Shown: positions 63,130 to 64,000 of the stretch, one piece after another
Layout of the letters: every line of letters starts with the position of its first letter
Position numbering within the stretch: the first letter of the stretch is position 1
Source: Torymus aiolomorphi
Lineage: Eukaryota; Arthropoda; Insecta; Hymenoptera; Torymidae
NCBI GenBank assembly: GCA_036365515.1
Contig: CM070873.1
Coordinates: 224,827,876-224,891,875, forward strand
Length of the DNA: 64,000 nt
Direction of reading: 5' to 3'
Made by a program: the position numbers and the translations under genes
Notes under the pieces: model-generated
The model's input: the letters and a program-made list of their open reading frames with translations, nothing else
Told to the model about the DNA's origin: nothing
Databases searched by the model: none

Positions 63130-64000
63130 CTCATCACGCTCACCGTTCGCCGTAGTCTCTCATCGACCGTGCAGCTGAGCACGAATTTTCTGCCTTCTCT
63201 TCTCACACGCGCACTGTAACACACCCTGCTGCTCGCCACTCGTCTTAGCACGAAACACTGAGCGAGCGCGCGCTCTGGTCATCCGCTGCATGTGTCAACA
63301 ATCGAAATCACTGCACCGAGGCCACCGATTTCGAGCCACAGCGGTATGTCGGAATTACGATACGAGCTCGAGAGAGGTGTACCTGCACGTTGCTTTGTAA
63401 TCTGCGGTCGAACGTGTGTAAAGAGGCAGATAAGAAACCATTCTTCACTCATTTGGGAGTATTGGTAATCTGTTTATGTGACGGGGAGAGTATCAGTCGC
63501 CGAGGACGGTATAATTTCAACGCGTCGTGTGGAGTTAATTTATATCTTGCGAAAGGCACTTTGTTTTTTCATTTTACCGTATATATTATCAATTGAAAAT
63601 TGAAATTCGCGGAATTAAGAATATCTCATATGTATATATACAGAGTCGGTAAATTGATCCATTAATGAGCGTATACGAAACGTTTCAACGTATAATAACG
63701 TAATTAAATTTGCATGATTCCACGCGTTATACTGCAGAACTGCGACTCGATTGCCTTTTTTCTTCTTTTACCGCCTTAGCAGCAAACCCGATGTATATAC
63801 ACAGTCATCAGCATTATACATTTGAAAGCCGCGAAATATTAGCCTGCCACATTAAAGTCAACAACGACATAATTTAGCGCGCACCACACAACTCATTCGA
63901 GATTATGGCCCCTCGCAATTGATATTCTCCGCTCGATCTTGTTTTACATAAGCCAAGTGAAAAATTATGCGCGCCATAGGATTTATGCGACACTTATTAT
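63130..64000 (-). promoter_or_regulatory. 5' flank of PPIP5K
   Basis: The sequence just upstream of the start codon is GC-richer and probably holds 5' UTR and promoter. An out-of-frame ATG lies 5 nt before the proposed start (GTGATGAGATGG). No TATA box or clear initiator was assigned. Confidence 0.4.

Overview
This window is animal nuclear DNA, almost certainly from an insect and most like a hymenopteran. The evidence is split genes with GT-AG introns, AT-rich non-coding DNA against GC-richer exons, many microsatellites, a decayed Helitron and many short non-autonomous repeats. The species assignment is inference; the gene families are read directly from the translations. I found no prokaryotic system, CRISPR array or virus.

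Layout. (1) Positions 1-22.4 kb hold a head-to-tail array of three SLC17-type (sodium-dependent phosphate/anion cotransporter-like) major facilitator genes on the + strand. The first lacks its 5' end because the window starts inside it; the second (4582-9086, 494 aa) and third (16672-22385, 509 aa) are complete by splice-phase reconstruction. (2) Positions 23.4-28.9 kb on the - strand hold a three-exon bHLH gene, the Fer3/FERD3L (Nato3) type, 152 aa. (3) Positions 29-37 kb are mostly non-coding, with a CCAAT/E-box-rich block about 1.1 kb upstream of Fer3, a degenerate ~324 bp tandem array and one unassigned ORF. (4) Positions 36.99-63.13 kb on the - strand hold one very large gene, PPIP5K (VIP1 family; inositol hexakisphosphate and diphosphoinositol-pentakisphosphate kinase). 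I resolved it into 27 coding exons whose splice phases all agree and which sum to 6462 nt (2153 aa). It has an N-terminal ATP-grasp kinase, a histidine-phosphatase domain with RHGDRTP, and a very long disordered C-terminal half, of which 1869 nt lie in a single exon.

Repeats. Introns and intergenic DNA are filled with inverted-repeat (foldback) elements. Several begin TTAA|GG and end CC|TTAA. Another set begins TA|CACTGAG and ends CTCAG(T/G)G|TA, like Tc1/mariner-type MITEs; two copies of this set have the same length (252 bp). One foldback (19207-19630) carries an exact 8 bp flanking duplication and sits inside another element. A 1.47 kb element with ~0.58 kb arms lies inside Fer3 intron 2.

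The genes do not form a shared pathway that the sequence demonstrates. The SLC17 paralogues are a local duplication. It is notable, but only suggestive, that putative phosphate/anion transporters lie near an inositol-pyrophosphate kinase, since inositol pyrophosphates act in phosphate sensing. The most interesting items are the giant PPIP5K tail with its His and Cys clusters, a candidate 30 nt in-frame cassette exon inside its phosphatase domain, intron differences between the SLC17 paralogues, a possible alternative N-terminal exon for Fer3, and the TTAA|GG foldback group.
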